64,000 nt of DNA. It comes from Rhabdornis inornatus (Eukaryota; Chordata; Aves; Passeriformes; Rhabdornithidae). Numbering within the stretch: the first letter of the stretch is position 1; every line of letters starts with the position of its first letter. The DNA is taken from assembly GCA_013397075.1 (NCBI GenBank), contig VWZS01010177.1, positions 68,945 through 132,944 on the forward strand, read 5' to 3'. The notes beneath the pieces were generated by a model, which saw nothing but the letters and a program-made list of their open reading frames with translations, ran no database searches and was not told the DNA's origin. This document shows, piece by piece, positions 25,145 to 38,200 of the stretch. The position numbers and the translations under genes are program-made.

Positions 25145-26970
25145 TCAGAGGCTGCAGGGAGGCCCCTTTGAGGAGCACAGGACGTTCCAGCCAGCTCCCA
25201 AAATGACCCACTGCAAGGCACCACTGAGCCCCGCGGCCAGCGTGGTGGTACCTTGGGAAAAACATATTTTAGAAAGGGCAGAGCATAAAGGAGAATGAGA
25301 GAAAAACTGAGATGGGTAATCTGCAGGCACCAAAATGAGAGAAGGTAGGGGAGGTGCTCCAGGTGCTGGAGAAGAGATTTCCCCATAGCCTCTGGTGAAG
25401 ACCACGATGAGAGAGACTCCCCATCGTGCAGCCCCTGTTTTTGTGATTATAGGACAGTTTACAGAACACTTGGCCTGCTGGTAACAGATAGGGTAAACCT
25501 GTTTCAAAGGGGAAAAGGATCTTTGCACAGGAGTTAGCAGGGTTAATTGAAAGATCTTGAAGCCACTGTGCAGTGCAAAAACTACTGTATAGTAGCCATC
25601 AATGAAACATGGTAGGACAACTTGCACAACAGAAGTGCTATAATGGATGGGTTAAAACTCTTCAGAATGGATAGGCAAGGAAGGAGAGGTGGTGGGGCAG
25701 CCCTGTATGTTAGGGAGGATTTTGGCTGTCTAGAGCTTAATGATGGTGACAATAGCATTGAGTGTTTATGGGTAAGAATTAAGGAGAAGGACAACAAGGC
25801 AAATATCATGGTGGAATTCTGTTTAGACCACACAACCAGTTAGGATAGGCAGAAGGAGTATTCTATAGAACCTAACCTGGCTACTGCTGTGAGATACAAT
25901 AAAAAAATCTTTCTATATACATATATATTAGTAGCAAAAGGAAGGCTAAGGAAAATCTCCGTATTTTGTTGGGTGCATGGTTAAACATCATGTCAAAAGG
26001 ATAAGGAAAACGCTGAAGTACTTAATGATTTATTTGCCCCAGTCTTTAATACTATAACTCAGCTTTTCTCTGGATACCCAGAACCCTGACCTAGAAGATA
26101 GAGACGGGGAGCAGAATAAAATCCAGTAATTCAGGAAAGAATGTTCAGAGACCTGCTGCATGCACAAGACTGTGGGACTGGTTGGTTACAAAGCCTCTAT
26201 AGGGGGATGTGGACAGGATGGATTGGTGCACCAATCCCAATTTTATGAGATCCTGCACCCTGGTTACAACAACACCATGCAGTGCTACAGGCTTGGGGCA
26301 CAGTGGCTGGAAAGCTGCCTAGTGAAAAAAGACATGGGGCTTCTGGTTAACAGATGGCTGAACATGAGCCAGTGTGTGCCCAGGTGGCCAAGAAGGCCAC
26401 TGGCACCCTGGCCTGTATCAGCAATGATGTGACCAGGGCAGTGATTGTCCCTCTGTACTCAGCACTGGTGAGGCTTCACCTTGAATCCTGTATTCAGTTC
26501 TGGGCCCCCACCTACAGAAAGTCATTGAGGTCCTGGATCATGTCCAGAGAAGGACAACGAAGTTTATGAAGGGCCTTATGAAAAGTAGCTGAGGAAGCTG
26601 GGGTTGTTTAGCAAGGAAAAGAAGCAGCTCAAGGGAGACCTTAGTGGTCCCTAACACTATGTGAAAGGAGGTTGTAATGAGGTGGGGTTGGTCTGTTCTC
26701 ACAAGTAGCAAGCAATAGGAGAAGTGGAAATGCACCATGAAAGGTGTAGATTGGGTATTAGAAAAAAATTATCCACTAAAAGGGTTGTCAAGCAGTGGAA
26801 TGGGCTGCCCAGGTAAGTGCTTGAGTCATCCCTGAGGGTATTTAAAAGATGTGTGGATGAGGTGTTTGAGGACATGGTTTAGTGGTGGACTTCGTAGAGT
26901 TTTGTTTAGGGTTGAACTCAATGATCTTAAAAGTCTTTTCCAGCCTATTTTGTTCTGTTCTGTTCTATTT
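25145..26970 (+). mobile_element. Composite CR1 LINE with 5'-proximal region, endonuclease remnant and 3' end
   Basis: This is the largest transposon in the window, in forward orientation. From 25145 to about 25430 a GC-richer block ('ggtgctccaggtgctggag', 'gtgaagaccacgatga') resembles 5'-proximal CR1 sequence, which is inference from memory. From about 25590 the frame reads VAINETW, then a stop in place of the second W of the usual ETWW motif, then MDGLKLFRMDRQGRRGGG, YVRED and ECLWVRIKEK. This is the CR1 ORF2 apurinic-type endonuclease. At about 26014-26042 the linker before RT reads AEVLNDLFAPV. From about 26300 the ORF2 C-terminus follows (LNMSQ, SALVRLHLESCIQFWAP), then the 3' untranslated region, ending near 26970 in TGTTC-type tail repeats. 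The RT palm with its catalytic FADD box is absent through internal deletion around 26100-26280, so the element is dead. The 160-codon minus-strand frame here is antisense. Confidence 0.88.
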
Positions 26971-29900
26971 GTAACAGTTAATTTCAGGGGAGTAATGGAG
27001 GCAAGTCCTGCTGTTGGAAAGAAAGTTTTTAGGAGTGTTGTAGGACAAAAAAAATTTGGTATACAGTGCACATATGAGATATAGAACAAATTTTTAAGCT
27101 AAAGTTGCTCTTTGATAAGTGCTCAAGCACATACATATACATAGAAATAATTTTTTCTCTAAGAACTAGGTACCCACAAATGAAATCAATGAATTATGAA
27201 CCTCTTTAAAATTGTTCTGCTCTTATTTACATTTCTACGCTTGGATTTACCAAGTTAATAATTACATTGAAACAATGCAGAAAAGTGAGAAACTCAGAAC
27301 TGTTCTACTTCTATAAAACAATTATAAACAACTTTAAGGGACATAATTTTTTTCCTTTGCCATTAACTAAAAAATTTTATCCAGCTCACTGAAGGATAGT
27401 CATGCAGAGAGAATTCAGTGATGTAATGCATACTTATCCCCCTCCTTACCCCACAGCAGAGCATATGGGACACCACTAGTGGCCTTGTGAATGATGTAGC
27501 TCATGAGAACGTGGGCAGGAGAGCAAGTATTTTAAGCACATATGGAGATAGTAGCTTTTCATAGAGGTATTGTGGCGTTCAGTCAAAAAATGAGACTGCC
27601 CAATGTATTTACTGTCACCCCCCCTTACGTAGCAGCAGGCCTGTGCCACTCAAATAATCCCTGAGAACAGGTGTCTGTGCTTCCTGAAGAGGATGTAGCC
27701 CAGCACCCCTCACACCCTCCATCCCCGCTGTGGGTTGTGCCATCCACCTCTTTGTTCATTCTGTGTCACCCTTACATTTACAGGCAGCTAGTTAGGTGTT
27801 GTTACTTACCTCACACACTCTGCAAAGGTTAACACTTTAAGATGTGAACACTGACCTACATTAAAACACTGTAAGATTTTTTTTTTTCCCAACACACAAT
27901 CACTAGTCTGTTCTCTAGCTAGCTCTTTTTACTTTTCTGTGCCTTAATCTGGATCTCTGAAGCTTGTAGTTTTAAGCTGAGGCCTGTCATGTAAAACTTG
28001 ATCAAAGGCTTGCTACAAATCCAAATAAAATATATTATATGCACAGTCATTATCAACCTTGCCTGTAAAATGAAGATATAGGTACAAAAATCTTAGACTG
28101 TAGCAATGTATTTGCAAGCATTACAATGTGATCTGCTACAGAGGGCTATTCTTTTGATGTTTCATTTGTGGTATATATTGTTCCACAAATAAGGTAGTCG
28201 TTAATAATTTTTGCTCTGCAAAGTACAAAAGGAATGCCAGAGTAAGTAAAGTCTAACATAAAGACATGCAGTTTCTCTTTAAAAACAGTAGTGGTTTTTG
28301 TTTTGGGTTTTATTGTTATTGCTTAAGAGGTTTTGTTTATTTGTTTGATTCTGTGTATTTAAGATAAAGAATTTTTTAAATTATTTTTTTACATACAGCA
28401 ATTAGAACTCTTGTGTATACTTCTGTGTGTTTTAAATTGTCTTGTCACTGAGGATAGTAAAAATTTTGGTTAGAGGACAATACCATTGTTCTGTGCAACA
28501 TGAGGCTCATGTTCTTACTGGTGAGAGGGATTTCTTTGGTACCTAAGTCGGTTGGAGTCTTTGCACAATTTCGAAATTATCTGTGCATTTTAAAATCACG
28601 TGCATCATGTCAAAGAGACAAGAAAAGAGTCAAAGAACAGCACAAGAAGAAATTCAGTTCCTCACTGTTGTTTTTAAGCTTCTTATTGCTGCTGATCTCC
28701 TAGGTCCATTGTTCAGAAAACTGGCTCAAGGCCGAGCTTTTTGTCAAGGACTGAAAAGTGGCATTTTGGCATTCGCTGTGCAGCACACCAGGGACAAGTG
28801 TACTGTTTGAGGTGGAACTAGAAAGGAAATTACCATTAGCACATTTCAGTTCTCCTAAAAGTACAACTTTAGAGTTCCTTTAAAGTGCCTTCTCCTTTAG
28901 GAAAGGTTTTTTCGCTTTATTCCTGTCAGGATAGAACTACACCATTCCAGAAGTGGCAGGCTGATCTCTGTAATGAGCAGATATTTCCTAATCATACTAA
29001 AACCACTGGCATAACAGACCTTGACTTCTGTGAACTCTTCCACATTGATGTTAGTGGTTGATTGTGAAAGTCAAAAAACTCTACCCTGCGAAAAGAAAAT
29101 CCTATTTACTGCTTCACCATAAATTTGTAGAGTACAAAAGAAAGGAAGAAGGAAAACCCCCAAGATTTAACATCCATGAATACTATTATTTTTTCCCATA
29201 ATTTTTAGACTTTTCCCATGCCAATTAACCCCACAACTATCTAGAAACAGGATTGCTGGTTTTGTGCTCTATATGTCTCTTTCCCAACATGTACTATAAC
29301 TTACTGGCCTTCTTATTGGGTCAGCTACTGCAGGTGTCTGGAGATTTGGTTTGTGATCAGGAAGAACAACTTTGGCTAATTTGTGAGACTTTTCCCCATC
29401 AAAATTTGCACATTATTGCCTCACAATAACCCTGGCTTTCTTCTCTTACTAGTATTCTATGATAGCACCGTAACACATCACAATTATATTCTATTCATTT
29501 TTTTTTCTAATAGTCAAATTTGATAAGTTCAGTATATGCAAGCATATATGCAGAAGTTCTTATTTTTATTAAGAAAGATTATTGCAAAAAATTTCCTCAG
29601 TTTTTGTATAGTGTGAGTTGATAACACCTTGTGGGAAGAAACTAGGAACTTTGCTGTCTACAAATAAAAGAGCTTGTAACAGTGATATTTTTGAGTGTTA
29701 GGAAGATTACCTGAAGAACTGAAAAGACATTTACAGGCACAAACTAGAGCACGCCCTGATCCTAGAAATGGTTGTTGTTTCTTCACCAGGGTCCCAAATT
29801 AATCAACAAACATTTCCCTAACTCAGGAAATATTAATGAAGAATTAAAATTATTAAGGTACCAAAAGATCTTAGATCAGCATCAGTATTGTTAAACCTAT

Positions 29901-32900
29901 ATTGTATTATATTGTTAAACCTATATTATCAACTCATGTTTTTGTAAAGTAAAAAAATTTAAACCTAATTTGGTTCACTTGTTGTCATTGTCTTTTTGTA
30001 ATCATATATTTATAGGTAAATTTTAATACTTGGTGAACCTATGTCCGGGAACTTATACTTTCAATGATGCTAATGGCTGACAAAAATAATCATAGTCAGT
30101 TTAGAAATAATGTAGCAAATTCATATGCGAATGTGGGTCTCCTTTATACAGATAAGTTATAAACAAGAAGACAAAGGAACAGAGTAATGAAGTGACCTTA
30201 TAATTCTGTGTATGATAACAGCCAGCCTGTGATATAGCCTTTCTCTCCTGAATCAAAACCCCAGTGCTTTGTGCAGTGTATCATACTCCATTACATACTT
30301 AGAATTCTTGTTTCTTTATTATTAAAAAGAAATATTGAAACAAATACCTAACTTACTACATAGCTCAGTTGTTAGCAGACTGAGTGTACCAAAAAAGATG
30401 ATGAGTACAGGTTAATTTATCTGTAAATTTAGAACTCCTGGTTTCTGGACTCCGTCATTGAAAAATATCACAGACAAAATGTCTTATACTTTTCTGAAGA
30501 TAATTATCCCTACAGAGGTAGAGTTCAGGGCAAATCTAGGAGATACAGAAATTAGATATTTCTAAATAGCATTGAATTGAGTGTAATTTATATTTACATT
30601 CAATAACAGAAAACATTAAGTTTATATGTATCTAAGTAGTAGATTTTGTACTTTACAAAATTCCAGATTTTGAAGTTCTATGTGATGGGATTTGAGAGAT
30701 CAAGCTCAAAAGCCTATAGATTTGGAGTTCCCAGATTATGAGCCTGTATAAGGCAATGTAGAATCATAGTTATATAGTTTCCTCTGTGCAGGAAGACTAC
30801 ATAATAAAATTTCATCTTTTCCATACTTTGTAAGAATTTGCAATGGAGCTTACAAGACTGAGCAGTGAATGACCCAGGTGAAGCTGGGAAACTAATTAGT
30901 TTCAGATCTATTGCTAATAAAAGCAATATTTCTTATTATTCAGCCATTCTAATTTTTCAAAATTTCCTCAAAAGAATTTAATCTGAAATTATGGTATAAT
31001 ATGACCAGCTCATCCATGTTATCAAATGCTCTTTCCTTATGTTTCTTTACATCTAATTTTCAAACGGTGTGGCATATTTAAAAAATGTGTTTTATTTTAG
31101 TGGTAGCATAACCTAAATGAGTTTAGAATTCCTTTGGGGATATAAAACAGTTAATCAAGTTTTTTTCAGGGAAGGACCTTGCTGATTTATTTATAATATT
31201 CAAAACCAATTAAAATTTCCTCTAATTATTAGAAATTCTTTATCTTCTCTAAGGGAATAAAAAAAGGAAAAGAAATAATTAAATAATAGCAGAGAAATTG
31301 AGTATAAAGAATAGCCATATTAAATGTAAAACATTATTAGAAAAAACTTCTGGGAAATTTACCCACAATTTTGATGCCTTCAGGGTCCTAAAATTATCTG
31401 CATTTTCTATTTGGAAATATGTAGGAAAGGAATGGAAAAAAATGCTTATGAATTTTTTCCTAAATAATACAGACTAGATAATCTGGGAGTGAAAAAAAAA
31501 TGCATACTTTCTAGTTTATATTTATCTAAACTTTGTTAGAACTACCACCTACACTATAGCTACAGTACAGCAGAGTTTAAAACTGTTATGTAAGAGTCAA
31601 GTTATTCAAATTAAAAATGAGTGGTTAAAACCTGTTTTTGTAATCTCTGCAATGTAATTACCCTCCCTGGATTATTAAAGTCTGCCAATATTTTCATGTA
31701 TTCCTTTGGAATCAATTTATTAATTAAAAAATTAGGCCATCTCCACTGACCTAATTAACTCTAATAAAACCAACTAGGTCACAATTAAGATTCTCCTTTC
31801 ACATAGGTATTTTCTGTCTCTTTAGTGCCATTTGTAATTTAAGTCTGGAGGGGTAGTATGATTAATTCTTTCATACTCTTTGTCTATTACTGTGTCACCT
31901 GAGCTACTTATGTAAAATAATGTGAGTCCCACAGCTAACAAAAACCAGAGGCAAAATACTTGAAATGCCAAATCTAGCATCTGTATTATTCATGGCATTT
32001 GTGGTCTCTGTGGGAGAACAAAATGAGTGCTAAATAATGTGAAGAATCTTATAATCCTCATTGTACTGTCACTGCATCTTAAGGGAAACAGAAAGGTTAC
32101 TGGTTAACAAGAATTGAGCTTCCAGAATTTTTCAGCTGTCAGGTTGGGAAGTGTGGATTACACCTGTGTTACTGGGTGGGTTTGCTGCACTGAACAGAGT
32201 CACATTTAAAAGAAGCCAATCCTCTCTGCACATCAGAAAACAGATAGCATGTTACTTCCTGATGAAGTTAAAACAGTATCTCTATCCAAGTATAAAGAGT
32301 TCCAGAGGAAGACCAGTTTAATCTTCTGGTTTAAGTCTATACTTACAAAAAAATTCTTGGCCCAGGTGCTGAGGTGTACAAATAGCACTCTACAGAAAAC
32401 TCCGGGGCTTTTACAGTAAGCTGTATTTGTCTTGGGTTCCACTGCAGTTCATTAATGGGGGGAAGATAGGCCATGTAGGTGATCTTTTATCCAACTTAGA
32501 CACCTACTTTAAGAGGGGATAAGTCTTTTTATTTATATGTTTACTTACCTTTGCTTTCTGAGAGACCTAAAGTAGCCTAGATGAGAAGTCTAATCTTCCA
32601 GATAGTTATAAGTTAAGAAGGCTATAGGAAGTTAATCATTACAGTAAATTAATCATGCTTGTTATAGTCTGATCATTCCTTGTTCAGAAGAAATCTAGGA
32701 TAAATAAAATAACACAATAACCTTGGAATAACTCCTGAAGAGAGTGACCTAAGGGAAAACAGGCAATTCAAAAAGACTTAGCTAGAAAACCTTAGTTGTA
32801 GAAAGAAATTCTGAGAGAGAGAAAGAATCCTTTAACTTTCAGAAGTCACATCAAAAATCTTTTTGTCAAGTAGTTAGATGACTCAAGTAATTCCAAATAG

Positions 32901-35012
32901 TAAAATAGTGATCATCTGGTGATTATATCTGGTATGACAGCAAAAATATCAGCTGAAATATGATCGCATAGGACATTTTACATAGGCCCTGAATGTTGCT
33001 GTCTCCAAAAGTTTTACTAGAAGAAAATGAAAAGGTATAGGAGTCAATTACCCTGAAAAGCCATTGTTGGTAACAATGTCACAAAATTCCTCAATTGGCC
33101 AAATAATACTGCAGCACTGTAGCAGTTGTGATCACCTTTTATATGATGTGTTTTGAAAACTATTTTCCTCTTCTAACATTCACAAAGAGGATTGTGGTGT
33201 AACACAATATGGTGCTACATTTTGCTTCTTCTAAGGACAAAATAATAATAAATTTAAAATATATATAATTAAAACCTCCAATGTATGAATTGAACCTGGT
33301 TTTGGCAGATTCTGTTTCCAAATGTTCCACATTCTTATCTGTTTATTTATACTTTTACTTATTTCAGAAACAGGTATTATAATTTAGTTCAAAATAATGC
33401 ATGACTTAACAGCACTAATTCATCACATAGTAAGTAATTATGAACACAATTGGGAAAAAACAGAAAAGAAATCTTCCTTTTTATAAATCTAATAAAATAC
33501 CACAAATCAATAATTTTATAACGAATTTCACTTCTCTGAAGAGTACCTTACATGGTTTTCTTATCTTTTTCTGCCTAATAAATGATCAGTAGAGAATGAT
33601 CACTACTACTTAGATGGAAATTTCTGTTTCATATGTCTATATCTTCTCACTCCTTCTATTTGCCCATCAGTACCTTACTACATCACAATTCAGATACAGC
33701 AAGTCACAAGTGATTGACCATAAATCATAATAAAATATGTCACTTAACATCTAGGTTTTAGTGTAATACCTGAGTTGTCTGGTGAGACAATCCGGACATT
33801 TGGATTGTACGTGTTTTTTCCATTGTCTAAGAAACAACCACATTCTCCAGCTAGCTATTGAGATATACATACAAAATTAAAAATTACAGAAGAAACTTTT
33901 CTCTTTGTGAAATTGTAAAATTTCTTATTCATTCATGAGAAATGGGTGAGGAGTATTTTCTGAGCATAATGCTTTTTAAAGGGTAGAAAAATAGGAAAAA
34001 TAGTGCAATCGTCTTATGTTGTAACAACACATATTTTATCAGCTACATATATCTATATGTCTGTTTCTAAAAATATTATTCTTGTTACTGTGGAACTTAA
34101 ACTTATTTTAATGCTTCTGTATGTGTGAAATGAGGATTTCTTATGGTAGAGCAAGTCTAACATAAATTTACTAAATGTATCTAACAGCAAACAAAGTAAA
34201 GCAGTACATCAGGAGATGTTCTAAAACTGGAATTTTAGACAATAGTCTGAACTTTTGAATTTTTTCTTTACTCTCTTTAGTATATTTTTATTTGTTTTCT
34301 GTATCACGGAAGAAATTACTTTTTTTTATGCTTTATAATAAAACTGAAACTTGTATTTTACTTGGAGAAAGAGCAAAACTTTTTCACGAAACCAGCCAAT
34401 ACAGATAGAGTGACACTGGATTTTAGGTTTTCATTTGACTAAACTATTAGGAATCAGGTAAGCAGTCCTCCACAATCCACTTAAGAACTTGAAAAAATTG
34501 GAAAACCTGGGTTACTCAAAGCTTCTTCTGTGGACAGAGAATAGCCAATTACTTCAGGGAGAAAAAAATGGCATGTCTTGGATCAGTCTATAAACAGTCT
34601 AGAAATTTTTGTTTTAATATGATGGGTACATTTGCAAGTCTTTATGTGCTAAAAACCTCAAAGATTCTGGGCAATCAACTCTTTTAGAGAAAAACTGCAG
34701 AGATGAGCAATTATATACCCAGATGACTAAGAAGTACCTTAATTAAGCCATAAGGAGCTAGATATTTCCAGAATTTGTCATTTATGTTGATGAAAATGCC
34801 TTTGAAACATGTTCATTGTTCATTGCATGGGAAAGCTAACTGTAGCATAGAAATCATGACAACTGTGGCAACATTTTGTCAATGTCATGCAGATTTAAAA
34901 TGTAAGGATTGCCTCTGCTGAAGAAAGACTGTCTACCCATTAAAAACAAGGATCCATAAGCTTGTCCCTCACTGCAAGACGTGTATATGGCTTCTTAACA
35001 TGGTAGTTCGTG
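26971..35012. other. Long AT-rich unique stretch, no gene seen
   Basis: Eight kilobases without a recognisable gene or transposon. A GC-richer patch at 27430-27800 has no useful frame. A 24-bp-period duplication containing 'attgttaaacctatatt' occurs at 29887-29927. The 31670-32050 stretch, rich in TTAATTA-type motifs and free of low-complexity runs, could be a conserved non-coding element, but this is an impression only. The short frames near 28500-28810 have no recognisable content. Confidence 0.5.
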
Positions 35013-35276
35013 GCAAGTTGAACATGTGCATGCAGTGCCCTGGCAGCCAGGAGGACCAACCCTGTCCTGGGGGGCATCAGGCACAGCATCACAGCCAGGC
35101 AAGGGAGGGGATTGTCCTGCTCTGCTCTGAGCTGGGGCAACCTCACCAAGCCAAGTTCAAGAAGTGTTTGGACAATGGTCTCAGGCACACAGTGTGACTT
35201 TTCAGGTTGTTCTGTGCAGGGTCAGGAGCTGGACTCGACGATTCCTTCCAACTCAGTTTGTTCTATTAGTGTATGA
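35013..35276 (+). mobile_element. Short CR1 LINE with internal deletion
   Basis: It begins in the ORF2 C-terminal coding region ('tgcagtgccctggcagccag', 'ggcatcaggcacagcatc') and jumps after 'ctggggcaacctcacc' to the extreme 3' part ('aagttcaagaagtgtttgga', 'ggagctggactcgacgatt', 'ccttccaactcag'). It ends at about 35276 in a degenerate CR1 tail (ttctattagtgtatga). Several hundred bases normally lying between these segments are missing. Overall similarity to the avian CR1 consensus appears good, suggesting a relatively young copy. The short frames on both strands are fragments of ORF2 or antisense. Confidence 0.9.
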
Positions 35277-38200
35277 TCTCCAAGGAAAAGAGGGATTTAA
35301 AAACTGATAAAAAGTGCCAATCCTTTACAATTATCCTGTCATATCAGATCAACAGAACCATTAATTATTGAATTGAAAATTCTTCTGTTCCTTCTACTTC
35401 TTCTGATGTACAGAGTTTAAACAGTAAAGCTTTTTTTATCAAATAAGAGTGATGGATGTAATAGCTGAATATTGCAATTAAGCAACTTACTCTTGTATAT
35501 CTAAGAAATTTAATCTCACTAGAACCTAATATCAGACATGTTCTGAATCCATAAACTTACCTTTACTAGACACTACTATGAGTTAGTGATCTGAGCAAGA
35601 ACATTTGGGATTGGTGATTTAACTGGAGATTTTTCTTTTTCGCTTTGTTTTTTATCTTTTTGCTAATTTCACACTGACTGAGACTATATAACATACTATT
35701 CTACTTCTAGAGTATATGCCATTAATTTCAGCTCTCCACATGTTAAAAGAAACACTTCTTCATTTTGTATTAAAGACTTACTTTTCCTCAGGAGGGCTAC
35801 ATGCAGACTGCCACAGTGAGAACTATATCTGACAGAGTGTGTGCTCCTTTCACAAACAGTGAAGAGGAATAAGCAATTGAAGAACATGGATATAGCATCC
35901 TGACATAAACAATCAGCAGAGAAGAGAATGACACTTTATTAGGTCTTTCTTCATTGGCTATAAGTGTAATTTTTCAATATTTTGAAATAACTAAAGTTTG
36001 ATGCATAAAATTGCTGAGGAGGTTCAAGGGAGAAAGAAGAGCAATATGAATGTATTGCATTTAGGCAAGAGATTCACTTTTCTCTTACAAAATGTACATT
36101 CTAATGGTTTGGAGATTTTTTTTTTAAGTTGTCTGGTTCCTAAGAAACTATAAACCTGAAATAATATGTTTCCATGCAGACAGTGGTTCTCAAAGTTTTG
36201 AAAATTAAATCCACCTTTGCAGTGTCACGTGCCTTTGTGTGCTACCTTCTGCATATAAATTCAAACTAATCGCTTTTTCCTTCAAGACCTTACTTTTTAT
36301 TATTCAATCACTTAAATTTAAAATTAGAAATTTCATTTCTGGGAAAGATCTTGCATCCACTTTTCCACTTATATAAAAGACTCAGTAACTGCCACCATTT
36401 TGCCATTTCTCAGGTGAGCAGATGACGGCAGATAGATTCCTGCAGATGAGTGAAGACGCCACTGCATTTCATAAGAATGCAAAATAAGAACCATTCAATG
36501 ATTAAGAGACATAAGAAGTAAGTTAAGCACCATGCAGTTTAATACTTTCTTGATAGCAGATAATAGATGCTATCAGGAAAAGTGTTGGAACAAAAAGCTG
36601 TAGTGTAGGAAGCGCAAAATATCACTTCCTTTAACAAATCTTGCAATTCATGCCTGTTTTTCTTTTTTGAACTTATCTGATGACTTTTGTAGTTCGTATA
36701 AGATTTTGCCATCTGCTACATTCTATAAAAATCAGTTCCACAGTTTAACAATGCATGGAGTGATAAGAATGTCCCTCTTCTTTGTTGTGTTGATGACTTG
36801 TCTGTTGAAGGGGTGACTTAAGTTGCCCACAAAGGCATTTATGCCTGGTAAGGGGAGAGAACACTGCTCCCCTTTTTGAAGCTGTTGGAAGTAAAAAAGT
36901 AGTAGCTCTACAAAACATTCTTGTTATAATTTTAGGGGATTTTCCATAAATAGAAAATATTGCAATAGACATTGGAAAGTAGGTATATTTGCATCACATT
37001 TCCTTGAAAACAAATGCCTTTTTTTTAATGACTAGGTTTTTTTAAAAAATCAAGGAAAAGAAACCTTAAAAATTAAAGAGGTCTTAATAAGTTTATTCTC
37101 TTGTACAAATAGGAAATGTTATGGATAGTTGATGGAATAAAATGTAGAATGAAAGACTGATGAAAAAAAATGCAGACAATGCAGAAAGTAGAGTAGTTTC
37201 CTATAAGGAATCCATTTAGTAATCACAACCACAATAATCTGAAATCACCAACGTATATGTGTAGAAGTAAATAATGCTGTTCAAGTTCATGGAAGAAATT
37301 TTAATGCATGCAGTATATAAAGAATAGAGTTTTCTTGTACCATTCCATCACAATTTTTTTTTTTTACCAAAAAATCTTCGTATAAAGAATAATATAAAAA
37401 TGTGTGTAATTTGATAGTTGTGATATTCAGTACCACAAAAGGAGAAAACATATTTTTATTTGAAAATGTGTATGTATGGTGTGTAGCCACTTTGGCTGAA
37501 GCATTGGCAAAAAAGCTTTGCTGTAGCACTTGCTTTTAATAAATTACTGATATTATTATAGTGAAGTGAAAACAATGTTCATGCTTTTGCCTCTGTTCAT
37601 CCACCTTGCAATACAGAAGCTGTAATTTTTTTCCCTCTTGTGTTGGGGCAGTTTTCCAAGTAGAAGAACTCTAAATCTTTGCTGTCCCATAAATATGTGA
37701 ACATAAACAGTGATTTATTGCAATTTAGTTCCTGTTTTGGTGGAGGAGGTTTATGGTGCTGAGAAAAGTCATTAATCTAATTCACAGCTCATAGTATAAA
37801 CATAACCTTTACAATATATAACAGCAGAAATTATGTGTGGTTATGATTTACTGTTTGTGTTTTTGAAGGAGAAAGAAGTGCAAACTTGCTTTGCCACTTC
37901 CAGTTTTAATACTCATTGATTAAGTTGAAGAATGAATATGAAACTACTATAAATAACAATTTATGTACATTTAGTTTTTGCTGGTTTCAATTTTAATATA
38001 AATACTAAAATTTAGAGGCTGTGAGAACATCTTATCAGGACTCAAACAAGCAACTTTAAAAAGCATATCACAGAGAGAATTAACCTGTTCATTTTTTGCA
38101 ATACTAAATCTACTTAAAAGACAGATTTCTGAAGTTCTTTCCCAAACATTTACAAAACACAAAAAAAAGATAAGAGATTAAGTAACTGCATTGTAGTAGT

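Noticed and set aside
25145..25627. 160-codon minus-strand open frame, the longest in the window
   Set aside because: It lies antisense to the CR1 element at 25145-26970, whose sense-strand frames match CR1 ORF2.
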